Assembly: GCF_013377755.1 (NCBI RefSeq)
Contig: NZ_JABXWR010000001.1
Location: forward strand, 1,127,104-1,191,103
Origin: Methanofollis tationis
GTDB lineage: Archaea; Halobacteriota; Methanomicrobia; Methanomicrobiales; Methanofollaceae
Direction of reading: 5' to 3'
DNA length: 64,000 bases
Made by a program: the position numbers and the translations under genes. Below, piece after piece: positions 24,893 to 33,410 of the stretch; the stretch's first letter is position 1, and each line of letters opens with the position of its first letter. A model generated the notes under the pieces. The model saw only the letters and a list, made by a program, of their open reading frames with translations, made no database searches and was not told the origin of the DNA.

Positions 24893-25789
24893 ATGCGGCA
24901 TATCATCTCAATCAAGGATTTCGAGAAGAGGGATATCGAGACCCTCCTCGACCGTGCCGAAGCGATCGACGCCGGCACCTACGACCGGCACGCCCTGGAC
25001 GACCGGATCCTGGGCGTGCTCTTCTTCGAACCGTCCACCAGGACCAGGATGTCCTTTGAGGCGGCGATGGCCCGCCTCGGCGGGACCTCCATCGACATGG
25101 GCGGCGTCGAGGCGAGTTCGGTCGTGAAAGGCGAGACCCTCGCCGACACGATCAGGGTGGTGAGCGGCTACGCCGACGCCATCGTGCTCCGCCACCCCAA
25201 AGAAGGGGCGGCCAGGCTTGCCGCCGAGTTCTCCTCGGTCCCGGTGCTCAACGCCGGCGACGGCGCCGGGCAGCACCCGTCCCAGACCCTCATCGACCTC
25301 TACACGATCAGGCAGGCGATGCCCCTCGACAGGATCGACGTCGGGCTCCTCGGCGACCTCCGCTACGGGCGGACCGCCCACTCCCTCGCCTACGCCCTCA
25401 CCGAGTTCAACGTAACGATCCACACTCTCGCCCCGCAGAGCCTGGAGATGCCCCCGAACGTGATGGAGGGGCTCAAGGACCGCGGCGTCGAGGTGGTCAG
25501 GCACGACGACATCGAGGAGTTCACCGCCAGCCTGGACGTGATGTACGTCACCCGGATCCAGCGCGAGCGCTTCCCTGACACCGCCTCGTACTATGCGGTC
25601 GCCTCCAGTTACCGGGTGACCCCCGAACTCCTGGAGCGGGCGCGGGAACAGATGATCGTCCTCCACCCCCTGCCCAGGGTGGACGAGATCGATCCGGGCG
25701 TCGACGCCCTCCCGCACGCCCGCTACTTCGAGCAGGCGAGAAACGGGATCCCGATCAGGATGGCCCTCCTGCTGGGGGTGATCGGATGA
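24893..25789 (+). CDS. pyrB: Aspartate carbamoyltransferase catalytic subunit
   Basis: It catalyses the carbamoyl phosphate plus aspartate step of pyrimidine synthesis. FFEPSTRTRMSFEAAMARLG is the carbamoyl phosphate loop, RHPKEGAARLA and NAGDGAGQHPSQTLIDLYTI complete the site, and VLHPLPRVDEID is the 240s loop. 298 residues, full length. It overlaps the regulatory subunit gene by four bases and follows trmI by one base. Confidence 0.97.
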   Translation: MRHIISIKDFEKRDIETLLDRAEAIDAGTYDRHALDDRILGVLFFEPSTRTRMSFEAAMARLGGTSIDMGGVEASSVVKGETLADTIRVVSGYADAIVLRHPKEGAARLAAEFSSVPVLNAGDGAGQHPSQTLIDLYTIRQAMPLDRIDVGLLGDLRYGRTAHSLAYALTEFNVTIHTLAPQSLEMPPNVMEGLKDRGVEVVRHDDIEEFTASLDVMYVTRIQRERFPDTASYYAVASSYRVTPELLERAREQMIVLHPLPRVDEIDPGVDALPHARYFEQARNGIPIRMALLLGVIG

Positions 25790-26247
25790 GCGGCGAGCCG
25801 AGATGCCTGCAGATCAGCCCGATCCGGAACGGGACGGTGATCGATCACATCACGCCCGGCGAGGCCTTCAATGTGCTCCGCATCCTGGGGATCACCGGGA
25901 CGACCGAGGAGCGCCTCTCCGTCGCCACGAATGTGGTGAGCCGGAAATCGGAGAGAAAAGACATCGTCAAGATCGAGAACCGGGAGCTCCGAAAGCAGGA
26001 GGTGGACCGGATCGCCCTGATCGCCCCGAACGCCACGATCAACATCATCAGGAACTACCTGGTCTGCGATAAAAAGGGCGTCGAGATCCCGGAGATCCTC
26101 CGCGGCGTCATCAGGTGCCCGAACCCGGGCTGCATCACCAATACGAGAGAGCCCGTCCAGAGCCGGTTCGAGGTGACGGCAAAGGGGCTCCACTGCCTCT
26201 ACTGCGACTGGTACCTTACCGAGGACATCGCCGGGCATATTATCTGA
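25786..26247 (+). CDS. pyrI: Aspartate carbamoyltransferase regulatory subunit
   Basis: A 153-residue subunit. The N-terminal nucleotide-binding domain has ISPIRNGTVIDHITPGEAF, and the C-terminal zinc domain has RCPNPGCIT and HCLYCDWYL, giving four cysteines that bind the structural zinc needed for contact with PyrB. It confers allosteric control by nucleotides. It ends the operon and is followed by a T-rich terminator. Confidence 0.97.
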   Translation: MSGEPRCLQISPIRNGTVIDHITPGEAFNVLRILGITGTTEERLSVATNVVSRKSERKDIVKIENRELRKQEVDRIALIAPNATINIIRNYLVCDKKGVEIPEILRGVIRCPNPGCITNTREPVQSRFEVTAKGLHCLYCDWYLTEDIAGHII

Positions 26248-26248
26248 A

Positions 26249-26260
26249 TTTTTCTTTTTT
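26249..26260 (+). terminator. T-rich terminator after pyrI
   Basis: TTTTTCTTTTTT begins two bases after the pyrI stop, typical of archaeal termination. The following 180 bases up to trmO contain no gene. Confidence 0.6.
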
Positions 26261-26442
26261 CGGCCCTTTTGAATCGCAAAACAGGGCGAGTACCCTGAGG
26301 TCGGTTTCTGATAGGTCTATGTTTTTATCGAGATCGACCTTGCACACTCCACAACACCTATCACGAGACCGGGACAATTGAGTGATTGCTTTCACCATCC
26401 AGCGGGCAAAAGAGCCGCATCGAGCACCAGGAGATAAAAAAA

Positions 26443-26985
26443 ATGGAACACGCACCCTCATCAGGAACGATCACGCTCACACCCATCGGGATCGTCAGGA
26501 ACGACATTGCAGCACCTCTGCTCGTCGCAGACAGCGACGGCCTGAAGGTGAACGACGGGCCGAAGGCTGCATTGAAGAAGTTCAACCAGGCGTCTGATGC
26601 GCGTTCGAAGATCGTCATCAGAGAAGACCTCTCCGATCTCCTCGACGGCATCGACGACTACTCCCACATCGTGGTGCTCTACTGGGGGCACGGGATCACC
26701 GATGCGGCCCGGTCCTTAAAACACGTCCACCCGGTCGGCCGCACCGATTACCCGTTGCAGGGCATCTTCTCCACCTGCAGCCCGGCACGCCCCAACCCGG
26801 TGCTGATGACCGTGGTCCGCCTGTGGGGGCGGGACGGCACCACATTGACCGTCTCCGGCCTGGACGCCATCGACAAAAGCCCGGTCCTGGACATCAAACC
26901 CTATGTGGGTGAGTCCTTCCCGCGGGACGGTGTTTCTGTCCCCGAGTGGATGCAGCGGATCATGGGCGAGTTCAGGGCGGAGTGA
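26443..26985 (+). CDS. TrmO-like tRNA methyltransferase (TsaA/YaeB fold)
   Basis: The 180-residue protein has the TsaA/VirR pattern: TLTPIGIVRNDI, LLDGIDDYSHIVVLYWGHGI, the FSTCSPARPNPVLMTVVRL active-site block and GLDAIDKSPVLDIKPYV. The family uses SAM to methylate t6A37 in some tRNAs (TrmO). Archaeal members are less well characterised. ATG 26443 is chosen because AGGAG lies nine bases upstream; the frame opens earlier with a TTG at 26386. Confidence 0.85.
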   Translation: MEHAPSSGTITLTPIGIVRNDIAAPLLVADSDGLKVNDGPKAALKKFNQASDARSKIVIREDLSDLLDGIDDYSHIVVLYWGHGITDAARSLKHVHPVGRTDYPLQGIFSTCSPARPNPVLMTVVRLWGRDGTTLTVSGLDAIDKSPVLDIKPYVGESFPRDGVSVPEWMQRIMGEFRAE

Positions 26986-27120
26986 TACGCGGCGGGTTCC
27001 CGGACACCAGTTCCTGATGGGTGTGCCTCTCCTGGCCAGGGGCTCGTACTCCCGGACCCCACACATGATTGCCCTGACAGATGATGGAAGGGCAGGCCAG
27101 AGAGATTTTCCATCTTCGCA

Positions 27121-27254
27121 CCAATCGCAATCAGCGGGGGACCGGGGGGCTGCCAGCCCCCCGCCGCCTCCCTCTCGATCAACTGCCTTCCCAACGCTGC
27201 CTGCCGGGGGCTCTTACCCCCGGACCACCGCATGCGATTGGACCGGGAAGGCAG
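27121..27254. repeat. Dispersed palindromic GC-rich repeats, copies 2 and 3 in opposite orientations
   Basis: Two related units lie close together. The first (about 27121-27170) reads CAATCGCAATCAGCGGGGGA and then the palindrome GGGGGGCTGCCAGCCCCCC. The second (27197-27254), read on the minus strand, matches 54912-54970 almost throughout: it is bounded by CTGCC/GGCAG and carries GGGGG...CCCCC arms. The gap from 26986 to 27295 holds no gene. Confidence 0.65.
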
Positions 27255-27295
27255 AGGCGGGATCCAGAAACGGAGCGGGACTATCCCTCTCCCAA

Positions 27296-27497
27296 TGAGG
27301 TGGTACCGGTGAACCGTCGATTTGGTGCCGTATTTCGCCGGCACATCGAGCCAGGAGCATCCAGTGGTCAGAACGTACAGGATGCCGTTGATCAGCCCGC
27401 GGGGGTCACACCGGGGTCTGCCAATATGCGGCTTCGTTGGGGGGATGTATTTCTGAACAATCTCCCAGATATCATCGTCAATTTCCCGGAATGCCAT
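27296..27497 (-). pseudogene. IS5-type transposase, N-terminal fragment
   Basis: About 67 residues of a transposase N-terminal domain (AFREIDDDIWEIVQKYIPPT, KPHIGRPRCDPRG, ILYVLTTGCSWLDVPAKYGT) then lose similarity abruptly at HRYHL near 27296, where the palindromic repeat region begins. The catalytic domain is absent. Upstream sequence (27498-27550) matches that before the similar fragment at 36463, including CCTATAATTATAAG, so an IS left end is preserved here. A dead remnant. Confidence 0.8.
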
Positions 27498-27605
27498 GAT
27501 TCCAGGTTTTATCTGAGAGACCTTATAATTATAGGATCACCTCATAGATTCTCTCCGAAACGTCCCCTGCGTCCGTAGGCAGAACCATATCATAAAACCC
27601 TCTCT

Positions 27606-28679
27606 TTAAGTCAGCGACGTGTTGCACGTCCCTCCTCTCTCTCCGCCATACCACTTTTTCCTGAGCCAAAGCGAGACATTCACCAGCGATATCAGGACCG
27701 GCACTTCCACGAGAGGTCCAATTACGGTGGCAAAAGCTGCCGGTGAGGCGATCCCGAAGACGGCGACAGCAACTGCAATCGCGAGTTCGAAGTTGTTGGA
27801 AGCTGCCGTGAATGAGAGTGACGCCGACTTCTGGTAGTCAACCCCGATCCTCCAGGACATCCAGAAACTCACAAAGAACATGATGACGAAGTAGAAGAGA
27901 AGCGGGATCGCGACCCGGATCACATCGAAGGGTACGTTCACGATGTACTCGCCCTTGAGCGAGAACATGACGATGATAGTGAAGAGCAGGGCGATGAGCG
28001 TGATTGGCGAGATCTTCGGGATGAAGACCTGCTCATACCATTCTTTCGACTTCACGCGGAGCAGGGCGTACCGCGTGAGCAGTCCAGCGATGAACGGGAT
28101 GCCAAGGTAGATGAGGACACTCTCAGCGATCTGGAGCATTGTGATGTTGACGGTAATTCCTGCGATCCCCAGCATCTGCGGCAGGTACGTGATGAAGAAC
28201 CAGGCATACACCGAATAGAAGAAAACCTGGAACAGCGAATTCAATCCCACGATGGCGGCACAGTACTCGCAGTCGCCTTCCGCAAGATCGTTCCAGACGA
28301 TGACCATTGCGATGCACCGTGCAATCCCGACAAGGATCAGGCCGTACATGAAGAGCGGCTGGTCCCGGAGAAAGATAACCGCGATGACAAACATCAGGAC
28401 CGGTCCGACGATCCAATTCTGGACAAGCGAGAGGCCGAGCACCTTTGTGTTCCTGAACACCCTCGGGAGTTCTTCATACTTAACCTTCGCAAGCGGCGGG
28501 TACATCATCAGGATGAGCCCGATCGCGATCGGGATCGAGGTGGTGCCGACCGAGAGCCCGGTGATTACAGACGGTACTGATGGCGCGAAGTAGCCGATAC
28601 CAATACCGACGGCCATGGCAAGGAAGATCCAGAGGGTCAGGTACCGGTCAAGAAAAGAGAGTTGTTTTGTAATAGTCAT
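27606..28679 (-). CDS. acr3: Arsenite efflux transporter, ACR3 family
   Basis: A 357-residue protein with about ten membrane segments. The ACR3 signatures are visible: [39 protein letters not shown] with the conserved cysteine that binds As(III), and [20 protein letters not shown]. It exports arsenite, alone or with ArsA. It is the last gene of the ars operon on the minus strand. The cytosolic C-terminus is short and contains a cysteine. Confidence 0.96.
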   Translation of the reverse strand: MTITKQLSFLDRYLTLWIFLAMAVGIGIGYFAPSVPSVITGLSVGTTSIPIAIGLILMMYPPLAKVKYEELPRVFRNTKVLGLSLVQNWIVGPVLMFVIAVIFLRDQPLFMYGLILVGIARCIAMVIVWNDLAEGDCEYCAAIVGLNSLFQVFFYSVYAWFFITYLPQMLGIAGITVNITMLQIAESVLIYLGIPFIAGLLTRYALLRVKSKEWYEQVFIPKISPITLIALLFTIIVMFSLKGEYIVNVPFDVIRVAIPLLFYFVIMFFVSFWMSWRIGVDYQKSASLSFTAASNNFELAIAVAVAVFGIASPAAFATVIGPLVEVPVLISLVNVSLWLRKKWYGGERGGTCNTSLT

Positions 28680-28699
28680 GCATGATCACCTGGTAATGA

Positions 28700-28900
28700 T
28701 CAGCACTTGCCGCCGCAATCACAGCCGCCGGCAGGTGCACATACGCCCCCGTAATCGATGCCGGTAATTTGCCGGATCATCGTGTTGCATTCGGTCAAAA
28801 GGCGGATAAATTCGCCGGGGTCCTTTTCATCCTTTAACTGTTGTAAGGCCTCTCCAAGTATCTCTGCTCTTGCTAAAACCTCGTGTTCTTCGACGGTCAT
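28700..28900 (-). CDS. Small protein with Cys-rich C-terminal tail in ars operon
   Basis: A 66-residue protein, if started at ATG 28900, one base after the previous stop; an upstream in-frame start would overlap the previous gene. The body is helical (VEEHEVLARAEILGEALQQL). The tail GVCAPAGGCDCGGKC carries four cysteines and looks like a soft-metal or As(III) binding site. I do not recognise a named family. Its place between the YlbF-like gene and acr3 suggests it chaperones or senses arsenite. Confidence 0.7.
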   Translation of the reverse strand: MTVEEHEVLARAEILGEALQQLKDEKDPGEFIRLLTECNTMIRQITGIDYGGVCAPAGGCDCGGKC

Positions 28901-28901
28901 G

Positions 28902-29270
28902 TTAACAACACCCCCCCCGACGGTTTTGAGCAAACGTCTGCCCGATCTTTTCACTTATCCGATCATTTGAACGTTTAAGAAGGTCGACAAGTGCCGCCTG
29001 CGAACTGAAAAACTTCGTCAACGTTTCATCATTTTTTACTTTCATTTGCAGATCTTTTAATTCATCAAGCGTAGCGGCATCATAGCCAGCCCATTGCAGT
29101 TCTGTCTGTTTTCGCTGGTATCGAAGTAACAGATTCCGTGCTTCCTGATTTCTCTCGAGATTTTCGTTGCAGTGCATGAAAGTGCGATATTCTTCAGATT
29201 CGAGAATCGCTTGAGCGAATGCTTTTACCTGGGACTCCAGCTCGTTCTGGCCTGTTGATTGATCTTCCAT
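28902..29270 (-). CDS. YlbF/YmcA-like helical protein ending in a Cys-Cys tail
   Basis: The start at ATG 29270 has AGGAGG upstream; the frame to 29318 overlaps arsA. The 122-residue protein is predicted all-helical, with ILESEEYRTFMHCNENLERN and LLLRYQRKQTELQWAGYD in the pattern of the YlbF/DUF964 family. It ends in GGCC, adding to the cysteine-bearing proteins of this operon. In Bacillus, YlbF-type proteins bind Fe-S clusters and affect RNA turnover; whether that applies here is unknown. The role in arsenic resistance is inferred only from position. Confidence 0.7.
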   Translation of the reverse strand: MEDQSTGQNELESQVKAFAQAILESEEYRTFMHCNENLERNQEARNLLLRYQRKQTELQWAGYDAATLDELKDLQMKVKNDETLTKFFSSQAALVDLLKRSNDRISEKIGQTFAQNRRGGCC

Positions 29271-29301
29271 TTTCAGCCTCCTGGTGACATCGGTTGTTTG
29301 T

Positions 29302-31140
29302 TCAGGCTTCCTCTCCATAGATGGCTCTCCTCATTCCTTTGAGAGACTCGACACCATTTAGTTCTTCTACGAAAAGAGGCACACCCAGCAGGGGCACCGG
29401 GAATTTTTCACGTATCAGGTGCAGATACTTTTCCTGCTGCTTTCTTCTGTCGGCAAAGTAACTGTTGTTCCCATAATTCCTGGGAAGCAGGTAGTTGATT
29501 GCCACCATGCCCAATTCAATACCGACCTGATCATGCAGATCCTCAACTCCTCTCCATGCTTCTATGATGGGCGTGTATTCAGGATACATCACAAAAACAA
29601 AGGTGCTGGCCTCCCTGTCTCTCATCGTGTCGATGACATGGGCATACTTGTCTGTGGTGGCGTCCGAGGTCTTTTTGGTCAGCGTTCCCAGATCGATGAA
29701 GCCTTTCCAGTCCGACGGCATCTCCAGCAGCCGTAACGTGTGTCCTGTCGGCGCGGTATCGAAGATGATGATATCAAACCCCTGTAATTCGAAATAGCTC
29801 ATGAATTTTTCAAACACAGCCATCTCCTGCGCACAGGGTGAGTTCAGATCCTCTTCCACCGCTTTCTTCGTCTCCTGCCCCTCATCCTTAACGGCATCAA
29901 GTATTCTTGTTTTATACTCGTTCCACGCATTTTTCTGGTCGATCTGTGTTGCGTAGAGGTTCTCGACACCGTTGATCTTCGTCGGCTCGTTTCCGAGCGA
30001 TTGACCGAAAATAACCTGCAGGTGTGAAGCAGGGTCGGTGGTGAGTATCAGTGTCCGATAACCTTTTTCTGCCAGATAGATCGACGTCGCACCGGCAATG
30101 GTGCTCTTTCCCACCCCGCCTTTTCCTGTAAAGAAGAGGTATCTCGTACCTTTTTTTGGAGTGAGGAGGGCAAGAACCTCGCGCTCGTCATGCACGACCG
30201 CCGGAGCTGCCGCCTCAGCTCGCTCCATGATAACGGGCTCCTGGATCTCTTCTTTCCCTTCGTACAGGAACTCCCCCACCCTATCAAGAAGGAGAATACC
30301 GGAGACTTCGGTGTTCCTGAGTGGGTATAGAATTTTTTCCATCAGAAATTCATGGTTAATTTCCTCGATGATCTCCTGCTCCCGGTTCCACCTCTTTTTA
30401 AAGAATTCATCCGTGACCACTTCTTCGGGTAACACACCATTGATCACGAGGAAACTTGTTTTAATCCCCAATTGCTCGAGTTCGCTGATACTTCGTTTTG
30501 TCTCGAAGATGGACAACCGCTCCGGCTTGAGGACAAAGACAAACGAGGTCTTCGCCTCGTCCTGAAGAGCGGCAATGGCCTTTTCATACTTGGTTTTCGC
30601 TGTCTGCAACGACGCGCTGGGCCCGATACAGGTTGCACCCCCCTTTTCAAGTTCGCTGTTCCAGCCACTCGGAAGTTCCAGCAGTCGCAGGGTATGGCCG
30701 GTCGGTGCGGTATCAAAGACGACCACATCGTACTCCGGTTTGTCCATGAATTCGATGAATTTGTCAAATGCAGCGACTTCCTCGATACAGGGGCTGTTAA
30801 GCTGTTCCCGTATTCCCTGTACATTCCGTTCGTCCAGAAATCCTTCGAGGGGGGCGATGATACGGTCCCGGTACTCCTGCGAAGCGGCATCGGGGTTTAT
30901 TTCAATCGCCGAGAGGTTATCGACGCCGGGGATCTCCGTAATCCTGTGGCCGATCTTCTGACCGAAGATATCTGATAAATTCGGTGCTGGATCTGTGGTG
31001 ACAAGCAATGTTTTGTACCCGTTCTTTGCCAGCCACACTGCTGTCGCACAACTCATGGTACTTTTGCCGACACCGCCCTTTCCGCTAAAGAAAATAAATC
31101 GGGGAGCACCGGATTGTGGAATCACCAGATTTTTGATCAT
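29302..31140 (-). CDS. arsA: ArsA arsenite-stimulated ATPase, two-domain
   Basis: A 612-residue ATPase with duplicated halves, each with a deviant Walker A: GKGGVGKSTMSCATA and GKGGVGKSTIAGATS. Each half has a switch-II-like VFDTAPTGHTLRLLELP or IFDTAPTGHTLRLLEMP. The DNSPC-type metal-site cysteines appear as LNSPCIEE and LNSPCAQE. It energises arsenite export with the membrane carrier. It overlaps the upstream gene by four bases. The two-domain form matches bacterial ArsA rather than the single-domain Get3 type. Confidence 0.96.
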   Translation of the reverse strand: MIKNLVIPQSGAPRFIFFSGKGGVGKSTMSCATAVWLAKNGYKTLLVTTDPAPNLSDIFGQKIGHRITEIPGVDNLSAIEINPDAASQEYRDRIIAPLEGFLDERNVQGIREQLNSPCIEEVAAFDKFIEFMDKPEYDVVVFDTAPTGHTLRLLELPSGWNSELEKGGATCIGPSASLQTAKTKYEKAIAALQDEAKTSFVFVLKPERLSIFETKRSISELEQLGIKTSFLVINGVLPEEVVTDEFFKKRWNREQEIIEEINHEFLMEKILYPLRNTEVSGILLLDRVGEFLYEGKEEIQEPVIMERAEAAAPAVVHDEREVLALLTPKKGTRYLFFTGKGGVGKSTIAGATSIYLAEKGYRTLILTTDPASHLQVIFGQSLGNEPTKINGVENLYATQIDQKNAWNEYKTRILDAVKDEGQETKKAVEEDLNSPCAQEMAVFEKFMSYFELQGFDIIIFDTAPTGHTLRLLEMPSDWKGFIDLGTLTKKTSDATTDKYAHVIDTMRDREASTFVFVMYPEYTPIIEAWRGVEDLHDQVGIELGMVAINYLLPRNYGNNSYFADRRKQQEKYLHLIREKFPVPLLGVPLFVEELNGVESLKGMRRAIYGEEA

Positions 31141-31466
31141 TCGTCCCTCGTTTCGTCTGCTTCCCGATTGCCAGGAATGCCGTTAATCAGCACTGAATCC
31201 TGAGGAAGGTCGGACGTTGACATTGGTGCATCCGCGACCAGGCGGTCCCTGACAAGGCTGGATACTGCCTTTGCCGGCATTTCTTTGATTGCTTTTCCAA
31301 GAGTGGCTGCCTTTAACATATCCTCGTGGGAAACGCCCAGCGATTTTGCCTTTTGATAATGGTGTTCGAAACACTTCTCGCAATTTCCAGCGACTGCTGC
31401 ACCAATTGCGACCAGTTCTTTCACTTCATCGGTGAACCGGCTCCGTGATGCGGTGTCATTCGTCAT
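31137..31466 (-). CDS. Carboxymuconolactone decarboxylase/AhpD-like protein
   Basis: A 109-residue helical protein of the AhpD/CMD fold: KELVAIGAAVAGNCEKCFEH contains the redox CxxC with a following histidine, and KAATLGKAIKEMP completes the core. Members in ars operons are presumed thiol-disulfide proteins acting on arsenic species or partners. It overlaps arsD and arsA by four bases each. Confidence 0.88.
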   Translation of the reverse strand: MTNDTASRSRFTDEVKELVAIGAAVAGNCEKCFEHHYQKAKSLGVSHEDMLKAATLGKAIKEMPAKAVSSLVRDRLVADAPMSTSDLPQDSVLINGIPGNREADETRDE

Positions 31467-31792
31467 TCCTGATCCCCTCCCCCGGTGAGAATATTCTGAA
31501 ACTCTTCATATCCCAGATATTTTTTCTGGGCGACGATCTTCCCGTTGAGCGTGGTAATAGGAAGAATCTCGGGTCCCTGTGATTTCACCATCTGATAGAT
31601 CTCCTCGTTTTCCAGAAACATATCAATGTTGAAGGTAAGGCTCGCCCTCCGTGTTTCCAGATCAGGATAATCTCTTTTTAGTTTCGTCATTGTTTCATTA
31701 AACTCAATGAGTTCTTTGTCCGGTTCAGGGCCGCATACCCCTGTTGAGCAGCACAATGCGCCTTCGTATATTATCACGGTATCACTCGTCAT
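31463..31792 (-). CDS. arsD: ArsD arsenic metallochaperone
   Basis: The 109-residue protein has VIIYEGALCCSTGVCGPEPD, which supplies the Cys12, Cys13 and Cys18 triad that binds As(III) in ArsD, plus the thioredoxin-like core (TFNIDMFLENEEIY, LPITTLNGKIV). It hands arsenite to ArsA. ATG 31792 has GAGGA nine bases upstream and overlaps the arsR end; a GTG at 31807 is possible. Confidence 0.95.
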   Translation of the reverse strand: MTSDTVIIYEGALCCSTGVCGPEPDKELIEFNETMTKLKRDYPDLETRRASLTFNIDMFLENEEIYQMVKSQGPEILPITTLNGKIVAQKKYLGYEEFQNILTGGGDQE

Positions 31793-32084
31793 GTTCACAT
31801 TCCTCACAGGTTACCTCAGTCTCGATTTTCTGAATGCCAAGAATCTCCATAATCTGGATCGTCTGTTTCGACCGGATTCTATACCAGATGTTAACACCGG
31901 CCCTCCTTGACTCCAGAACCCCGGCCTCCTCCAGAATTCTGAGGTGCCGTGACACTGTTGGCTGCGCTTTCCCAACGGCCGGGACGATGGCACATGCACA
32001 TCGTTCGCCATCCATCAGGCACTGTACGATCGTTATCCGCGTCTCATCGGCGAGAGCTTTTAACAGTTTAATCCGCCCTTGCAC
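31782..32084 (-). CDS. arsR: ArsR family transcriptional repressor
   Basis: A 100-residue winged-helix protein starting at GTG 32084. RIKLLKALADETRITIVQCL begins the fold and QPTVSRHLRILEEAGVLES is the recognition helix. CACAIVP and the C-terminal CEECEHDE provide thiols that could sense As(III); the classic ELCVCDL box is altered (GERCACAIV). It should bind the palindrome just upstream and repress the whole operon down to acr3. Confidence 0.93.
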   Translation of the reverse strand: MQGRIKLLKALADETRITIVQCLMDGERCACAIVPAVGKAQPTVSRHLRILEEAGVLESRRAGVNIWYRIRSKQTIQIMEILGIQKIETEVTCEECEHDE

Positions 32085-32088
32085 AACA

Positions 32089-32120
32089 ACATATTTGTAT
32101 ATTCATATATATAAATATGT
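32089..32120. promoter_or_regulatory. ars operon promoter with ArsR operator-like palindrome
   Basis: A 32-base inverted repeat has arms ACATATTTGTATAT and ATATATAAATATGT with 13 of 16 positions matching. It begins four bases before the arsR start and overlaps the TATA sequence (TTTATATATA on the minus strand). A dimeric repressor bound here would block TBP, consistent with autoregulation. Confidence 0.65.
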
Positions 32121-32251
32121 CCGCTCTGGTAGAAAACTACCGGTACCTGAACAGATCCGGAGATACCTCATCCTATGAACCAGATGGTCGCTAATTGGAC
32201 TCTGCGCACCTGTTCTTTCCGGCACCGGGGGTCATTTGGGAGGTCAGGGAC

Positions 32252-32890
32252 ATGACAGGATCCGGACGGACGGTGCTTCCGACCCGTGCCGAGCTGCTCG
32301 CAGTCCGGCGTAAGATCAGTCTTGCGGAGCGGGCGCACCGGCTGCTGAAATAAGGCGGGATGCCGTGCTGCTTGAACTGGTGAAACGAGTCAGCACGCTC
32401 AAACCCCGCTATGACCAGAATGGAGGCGCAATACCGGAAAGCCGGGGAAGAACTGACGGCCGCGCTTATCATGGCAGGGACGGCCGGTGTCACGCTCGCA
32501 GCGTTTTCCGTTGAGGAGCACCCGTCCGTTATTGTGGAATATCAGAACTTTGTCGGGCTCGCTCTCCCGCAATTCCGTCCGGTCAAGGTAGCCAGGAGCC
32601 TTGACGAACGGGGTTACGGTTTGGTCGGCACATCCAGCGTCATCGACGATGCTGCCGATGCCTGCGAGGAGATGGTTGACGAGATCATTAAAATGGCCGG
32701 GGTGCGTATGCAGGTGCTCCTGCTGATGCGTGAGATCGCGACCCTGACACGGAGGGTGAATGCTTTGGAGAAGATGCTGTTACCGGAACTCAGGGCACGC
32801 GAAAGAACTATCGAATCGATGCGTGACAAACGGGAGGAGTTCAACCGGCTGTTCCTGATCAAAAAGAAGAAAACCGTATGGACTGAAGTG
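32252..32890 (+). pseudogene. A-type ATP synthase subunit D, frameshifted copy
   Basis: ATG 32252 with GGAGGT upstream opens GRTVLPTRAELLAVRRKISL and AERAHRLLK, the N-terminal coiled coil of subunit D. A stop (32351) interrupts it. In another register the sequence continues as RDAVLLELVKRVSTLKPRYD, then returns to the first register near 32411 as RMEAQYRKAGEELTAALIMA and RRVNALEKMLLPELRARERT. It ends near REEFNRLFLIKKKK. Two compensating indels over about 60 bases point to decay. No other ATPase subunits are nearby. Confidence 0.8.
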
Positions 32891-32950
32891 CGAATCTGCC
32901 GGTTCCTGCAGATACCTCGCGCTTTCGGATCAATTGTGAAGAAAATATCC

Positions 32951-33217
32951 TCAGGGGCTCTGACGATCTACCGGAGCTCCAAGATGTTTGATATCATACC
33001 ATCCCTTCCCCACGAGGATTGATCCTATAACGATGAAGCAGAGTGAATGAAGGCCGTACACCCACGTCTCGTGAGGAGAATCTCCCGAGAACAGACTTAT
33101 CCAGAAGAACGGACAGACCAATCCGAAAAGAGCAAGGCCGGCACCGATCTTCATCAGGCTTTTTGCCTGTCGTTCGTCAGATCTCATTTTGCTTTCTTGT
33201 ATTGGATTTTTTACCAT
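32951..33217 (-). CDS. Small two-helix membrane protein
   Basis: An 88-residue protein with two membrane helices: MKIGAGLALFGLVCPFFWISLF and VYGLHSLCFIVIGSILVGKGW, each quoted in part of its span. The first helix motif CPFFWISLFSG is shared with the 139-residue protein two genes upstream (CPIFWLSLLAG), so the two are paralogs. Met-11 is an alternative start. Function unknown; the gene lies at the end of a minus-strand run led by the permease. Confidence 0.65.
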   Translation of the reverse strand: MVKNPIQESKMRSDERQAKSLMKIGAGLALFGLVCPFFWISLFSGDSPHETWVYGLHSLCFIVIGSILVGKGWYDIKHLGAPVDRQSP

Positions 33218-33236
33218 AGGCCACGCAACAAAATGG

Positions 33237-33410
33237 TTACCGGTTTCTCTTATCGTTCATGACAATGATTCCCGCTGTGATGCAGCCGATACCAGCGATA
33301 ACGACAGTCGGCAGCAACCAGCCGCTACCCGATACGACCGCGTTGACAATGAAGAGGAACGCCGCCCCGGCAATACAGGGAGCAAATACCTTCAGGACCG
33401 GTGGCATCAT
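33237..33410 (-). CDS. Very small two-helix membrane protein (57 aa)
   Basis: ATG 33410 overlaps the upstream stop as ATGA. The product has two hydrophobic helices (FAPCIAGAAFLFIVNAVV and LPTVVIAGIGCITAGIIV) with GSG in the turn and a basic end NDKRNR. I recognise no family. The perfect coupling to its neighbours and codon usage suggest it is real. Confidence 0.65.
   Translation of the reverse strand: MMPPVLKVFAPCIAGAAFLFIVNAVVSGSGWLLPTVVIAGIGCITAGIIVMNDKRNR

Noticed and set aside
26901-27295. C-terminal part of a 198-residue minus-strand frame continuing the transposase fragment
   Set aside because: Similarity to transposases stops at HRYHL near 27296; the remainder reads through the palindromic repeats and the end of the TrmO-like gene.
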